A DNA stretch of 46,487 bases. Source: an uncultured Mediterraneibacter sp. (GTDB lineage: Bacteria > Bacillota > Clostridia > Lachnospirales > Lachnospiraceae). The translations under genes and the position numbers were made by a program. How positions within the stretch are numbered: position 1 is the first letter of the stretch; every line of letters begins with the position of its first letter. The stretch is from positions 1-46,487 of the forward strand of contig CALWQP010000023.1 in the NCBI GenBank assembly GCA_944383695.1, given 5' to 3'. The notes under the pieces are model-generated. The model did no database searches. It worked only from the letters and a program-made list of their open reading frames with translations, and was not told the origin of the DNA. This document shows positions 43,661 through 46,487 of this stretch, piece after piece.

Positions 43661-44251
43661 ATGCAGGAATTATTATTGATCGCAGTGGGTTCGGCTTTTG
43701 TAAATAACGTTGTGTTAAGCCAGTTCCTTGGGATATGCCCGTTCCTGGGAGTGTCCAAGAATGTGAAGACAGCCGCAGGCATGGGCGGCGCGGTGGTGTT
43801 TGTCATTACGATCGCGTCCTTTGTGACAGGGCTGATCTATAAGTTCATTCTGGGGAATCCGAATATCATGGGCGGCGAGCTGCAATATCTGAATACCATC
43901 GTATTCATATTGGTGATCGCAGCGCTTGTCCAGTTCGTTGAAATGTTTTTGAAGAAAGCTATGCCGGCGCTCTACAATGCCCTGGGCGTATATCTTCCTC
44001 TGATCACGACCAACTGTGCTGTGCTGGGTGTGGCGCTGACAAATGTCCAGGAAGGGTATGACATTCTTACTGGCGTGGTAAACGGATTCGCAACGGCTGC
44101 GGGCTTCCTTGTCTCCATCGTGCTCATGGCAGGAATCCGTGAAAAGACAGAACATAACGATGTACCGGAATCATTTCGCGGCACGCCGATCGTGCTGGTG
44201 ACAGCAGGGCTTATGGCGATCGCGTTTTTCGGATTTTCCGGTCTGATATAG
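43661..44251 (+). CDS. rnfA: Rnf complex subunit A
   Basis: This 196-residue subunit has six membrane helices. It starts MQELLLIAVGSAFVNNVVLSQ and carries FLGICPFLGVSKN, whose cysteine pairs with that of RnfE at the membrane cluster. The segment TTNCAVLGVAL is the matching half of the pseudo-symmetry with RnfE. It begins directly after rnfE and is followed by rnfB 12 bp later. Confidence 0.96.
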   Translation: MQELLLIAVGSAFVNNVVLSQFLGICPFLGVSKNVKTAAGMGGAVVFVITIASFVTGLIYKFILGNPNIMGGELQYLNTIVFILVIAALVQFVEMFLKKAMPALYNALGVYLPLITTNCAVLGVALTNVQEGYDILTGVVNGFATAAGFLVSIVLMAGIREKTEHNDVPESFRGTPIVLVTAGLMAIAFFGFSGLI

Positions 44252-44263
44252 GAGGGCGTGAAT

Positions 44264-45082
44264 ATGAGTATGACAGGGATTATCTTAGCCGCAGTCATCG
44301 TCGGCGGCACAGGATTGTTTATCGGCGTCTTCCTTGGGATTTCAGGAAAGAAGTTCGCTGTGGACGCAGATGAGAGGGAAGACGCGATCCTGGAAGTGCT
44401 TCCCGGGAATAACTGCGGCGGATGCGGATATGCCGGCTGCTCCGGGCTTGCGGCAGCGATCGTAAAAGGGGAAGCAGAAGTGGGCGGCTGTCCTGTGGGC
44501 GGCGCTTCGGTCGCAGAGGCGATCGGAAAGATCATGGGTGTAGACGCTTCAGCCCAGGAGCGCAAGGTGGCATTCGTCAAATGCGGTGGAAACTGTGAGA
44601 AGGCAAAGACAGAATATGAATATTACGGCATAAAGGACTGTGTCATGGCGAGCCAGATGCAGGACGGTGGAGCAAAAGGCTGCGCATACGGATGCCTGGG
44701 ATATGGTTCATGCGTGAAGGCCTGTCCGTTTGACGCGATCCATATCTCGGACGGTATTGCCGTAGTGGACAAAGAGGCATGTAAGGCGTGCGGAAAATGT
44801 ATTTCCGCCTGCCCGAAACATCTGATCGAACTCATTCCCTATAAACAGAAAACCTTCGTACAGTGTAATTCTAATGAAAAGGGAAAAGCGCTCATGGATG
44901 TATGCCAGGTGGGATGTATCGGGTGCCGTCTGTGCGAGAGAAGCTGTGAGGCTGGAGCAATTACGGTCAATAACTTCCTTGCGCACATTGACGCGGAAAA
45001 GTGTACGAACTGCGGTTTATGTGCGGAGAAATGTCCGAGGAAGATCATAAAGGTGCAGGATTTCGGAACAGCAGTTGTCTGA
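44264..45082 (+). CDS. rnfB: Rnf complex subunit B
   Basis: This subunit of about 272 residues has an N-terminal membrane helix (about 3-25), then a 4Fe-4S site NNCGGCGYAGCSG, then several ferredoxin motifs (CVKACPFDAIH, CKACGKCISACPKH, CIGCRLCERSCEAGA, CTNCGLCAEKCPRK). It takes electrons from ferredoxin. The ATG at 44264 has GGAGGG 7 bp upstream; a GTG at 44258 sits too near that site. It is the last gene of the rnf operon. Confidence 0.95.
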   Translation: MSMTGIILAAVIVGGTGLFIGVFLGISGKKFAVDADEREDAILEVLPGNNCGGCGYAGCSGLAAAIVKGEAEVGGCPVGGASVAEAIGKIMGVDASAQERKVAFVKCGGNCEKAKTEYEYYGIKDCVMASQMQDGGAKGCAYGCLGYGSCVKACPFDAIHISDGIAVVDKEACKACGKCISACPKHLIELIPYKQKTFVQCNSNEKGKALMDVCQVGCIGCRLCERSCEAGAITVNNFLAHIDAEKCTNCGLCAEKCPRKIIKVQDFGTAVV

Positions 45083-45110
45083 TCCGTCAAATATTAGTAC
45101 ATCGATATTG

Positions 45111-45158
45111 AATAAACCTCTGTGTCAGTGGGATGGCTGCCTGCACAGAGGTTTTATT
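45111..45158 (+). terminator. Terminator of the rnf operon
   Basis: AATAAACCTCTGTG (45111-45124) pairs with CACAGAGGTTTTATT (45144-45158). The A/T arms let it act in both directions, so it may also serve the convergent apbE gene. Confidence 0.85.
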
Positions 45159-45238
45159 TGTATGATAAAAAATCGCCTGTTTACTGCTCGCACTGTCCGG
45201 TTTCAGGGTTAAGTATGAAATCTGGTTTGATTGTGAGA

Positions 45239-46264
45239 TCAGGCTTGAGTATGAAAGGGAAGGCTTTCACTGCTCAGGTGCAGTTCCCCATCCTTTGTGA
45301 CAAACACTGCTTCCACACCATCCATGCTGCGGATGAGAGCCATTCCGTCCTCCAGTCCCAGTACATAGCAGGCAGTGCTCAAAGCATCCCCATCTGCCGA
45401 CTGGTCTGAGATGATGGTCACCTGATCCAGCTCGTTCTGGATGGGATATCCGGTATCGGGATCAAGAATATGATGGAAGATCACGCCGTCTTTTTCAAAA
45501 TATCTCTCATAATCTCCGGAAGATACGACAGAACTGTCGGATACAGATAAAGTCCCTAATACAGTCCCATCCTCGGCAAACGGTTTCTGTATGCCGATGC
45601 GGAAGTCCGTGCCGTCATACCGCCCGCCCAGGGTGAGCACATTCCCGCCCAGGTTGATCATGGCGTGCTTGATGCCGGCGCTTTTCAGATAATCTTTCAA
45701 CTGATCCGCAATGTATCCTTTTGCGATCCCGCCCAGGTCGATTCTTGCCTGCGGGTCAGTCAGGGTGACAGTATTTCCATCCATTTCTATACGCCGGTAG
45801 TCAATGTGGCTGACCGCTTCCTCCAGTGTTTGGGGATCAGGGAGGGTTCCGCTTTTGTTGGTCTTGAAGTCCCACAGTTCGGAAGCGGATGCGATCGTGA
45901 TATCGAACTTTCCGCCGGAAAGTTCTCCGTACCGGATGCCGAGGCGGAGAAGCTCGGCAGTCTCGTCAGATACGGTCACAGGAGAACCCTGGGCGCGGTT
46001 GATCTCAGCAATTTCGCTCGTTTCAACATAAGGGCTTAAAAGGTTTTCATAATAGGCGCAGATATCTTCACAGTGATCCAGTACATCCCGCCCGGTTCCC
46101 CAGGCTTCTACCTGGATGACTGTATCAAAATATGTTCCTGTCATCTTCAATGACTCTGTCTCACGAGGCGTGCTGCAGCCTCCGGCCGATATGGAAATCA
46201 TCGGGAGTATGAGTAAAAACGCGATAAAACGTGAATGAAAGCTGATCTTGTGTTCTATTTTCAC
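45239..46264 (-). CDS. apbE: FAD:protein FMN transferase (ApbE), lipoprotein
   Basis: This 341-residue protein has a lipoprotein signal peptide ending SAGGC (cysteine as lipid anchor). The ApbE domain follows with GTYFDTVIQVEAWG, SGGKFDITI, LGGIAKGYIAD, NLGGNVLTLG and HHILDPDTGYP, plus the metal-binding DALSTACYVLG. The enzyme splits FAD and links FMN to threonine in target proteins outside the membrane. RnfD and RnfG, encoded next door, are its known type of target. I start it at GTG 46264, with AAAGGAG 10 bp upstream; the longer frame to 46345 has no ribosome site. Confidence 0.93.
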   Translation of the reverse strand: MKIEHKISFHSRFIAFLLILPMISISAGGCSTPRETESLKMTGTYFDTVIQVEAWGTGRDVLDHCEDICAYYENLLSPYVETSEIAEINRAQGSPVTVSDETAELLRLGIRYGELSGGKFDITIASASELWDFKTNKSGTLPDPQTLEEAVSHIDYRRIEMDGNTVTLTDPQARIDLGGIAKGYIADQLKDYLKSAGIKHAMINLGGNVLTLGGRYDGTDFRIGIQKPFAEDGTVLGTLSVSDSSVVSSGDYERYFEKDGVIFHHILDPDTGYPIQNELDQVTIISDQSADGDALSTACYVLGLEDGMALIRSMDGVEAVFVTKDGELHLSSESLPFHTQA

Positions 46265-46316
46265 TGAGCTGTGCTCCTTTCTGGCCGCCCTGGGATCGAG
46301 GCGGAATCCTGACGTT

Positions 46317-46345
46317 ATTATAATCATTTTTCTTTGGGAGCACAA
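46317..46345 (-). promoter_or_regulatory. Promoter of apbE
   Basis: On the minus strand TTGTGC (46345-46340) and perfect TATAAT (46322-46317) are 17 bp apart, about 50 bp before the GTG start. Confidence 0.72.
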
Positions 46346-46413
46346 CCACGTCAGTCAATCATGTAATTATACACCCGGATATTTTTAACCCGAACATACA
46401 ATCGAACATGTGG

Positions 46414-46487
46414 TGTCAATAACTTTTGAAAATGTCACTTTTTAATGTTTAAATTTATTTGAGAAAATGTCACTTTTCTAAGAGGGC
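46414..46487. mobile_element. Possible left end of an IS21-type element
   Basis: GAAAATGTCACTTTT occurs twice, 35 bp apart (46428-46442 and 46463-46477), with a related TGTCAATAACTTTT at 46414-46427. Repeated TGTCAC-type motifs in tandem at a terminus beginning with TG are typical of IS21-family ends. The element body would lie beyond the window, so this is tentative. Confidence 0.4.

Noticed and set aside
46414..46487. CRISPR array at the right edge
   Set aside because: Only two exact repeats of 15 bp with a 20-bp gap are present; too short and too few, and they fit a mobile-element end better.

Overview
The window is a stretch of a Firmicutes chromosome, most likely a gut-type Lachnospiraceae or closely related Clostridia. 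The evidence is gene content: a six-gene Rnf complex in the order C-D-G-E-A-B, an NfnAB-type bifurcating transhydrogenase, formate-tetrahydrofolate ligase with FolD, the cmk-ispH-rpsA cluster, scpAB, and a TepA-FtsK/SpoIIIE pair. There are strong Shine-Dalgarno sites and TTGACA/TATAAT-type promoters throughout. I see no rRNA, tRNA, CRISPR array or complete insertion sequence.

Layout. 1-2.9 kb: the 3' end of sbcC, then a MerR regulator with an ABC exporter, preceded by a textbook MerR promoter. 3.0-5.5 kb: an A+T-rich stretch of decayed genes (LytTR regulator, small membrane protein, GNAT acetyltransferase, amino-acid racemase) joined by deletion scars, then an intact acetyltransferase. 5.5-8 kb: a DNA-damage cassette of DinB, a small unknown protein and a SRAP (YedK/HMCES-like) protein. 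8-10.9 kb: a protease-less Lon-like AAA+ ATPase, a DUF1653-type protein and a metallophosphoesterase. 10.9-14.4 kb: an aldehyde dehydrogenase on the minus strand, an unusual NifX-like/SlyD-like fusion, and a ketopantoate reductase homologue. 14.4-16.4 kb: a second A+T-rich island with an AbiE-like pair whose toxin-like gene is open and whose antitoxin-like gene is broken twice. 16.4-22.8 kb: a low-molecular-weight phosphatase, a J-domain protein, two D-Ala-D-Ala carboxypeptidases, a membrane-anchored phosphoesterase and scpAB.

22.9-32.5 kb: a type II 2-isopropylmalate synthase fused to an AraC-type DNA-binding domain, then tepA-ftsK-fhs-folD and a zinc-ribbon membrane protein. 32.6-39.8 kb: an iron alcohol dehydrogenase, nfnAB, an AlkD-like repair protein, and cmk-ispH-rpsA. 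40.0-46.3 kb: rnfCDGEAB followed by a convergent apbE, whose product attaches FMN to RnfD and RnfG. The last ~75 bp carry repeated TGTCACTTTT motifs that look like an IS21-type element end.

How the genes fit together. Rnf couples ferredoxin oxidation to NAD reduction and ion pumping, NfnAB exchanges electrons between NADH, ferredoxin and NADPH, and Fhs/FolD handle one-carbon units: an anaerobic redox economy. The most novel items are the LeuA-AraC fusion, the NifX-(His/Cys linker)-SlyD fusion, the Lon-like ATPase with an altered Walker B motif, the DinB/small protein/SRAP cassette, and the apparently unguarded AbiEii-like gene.
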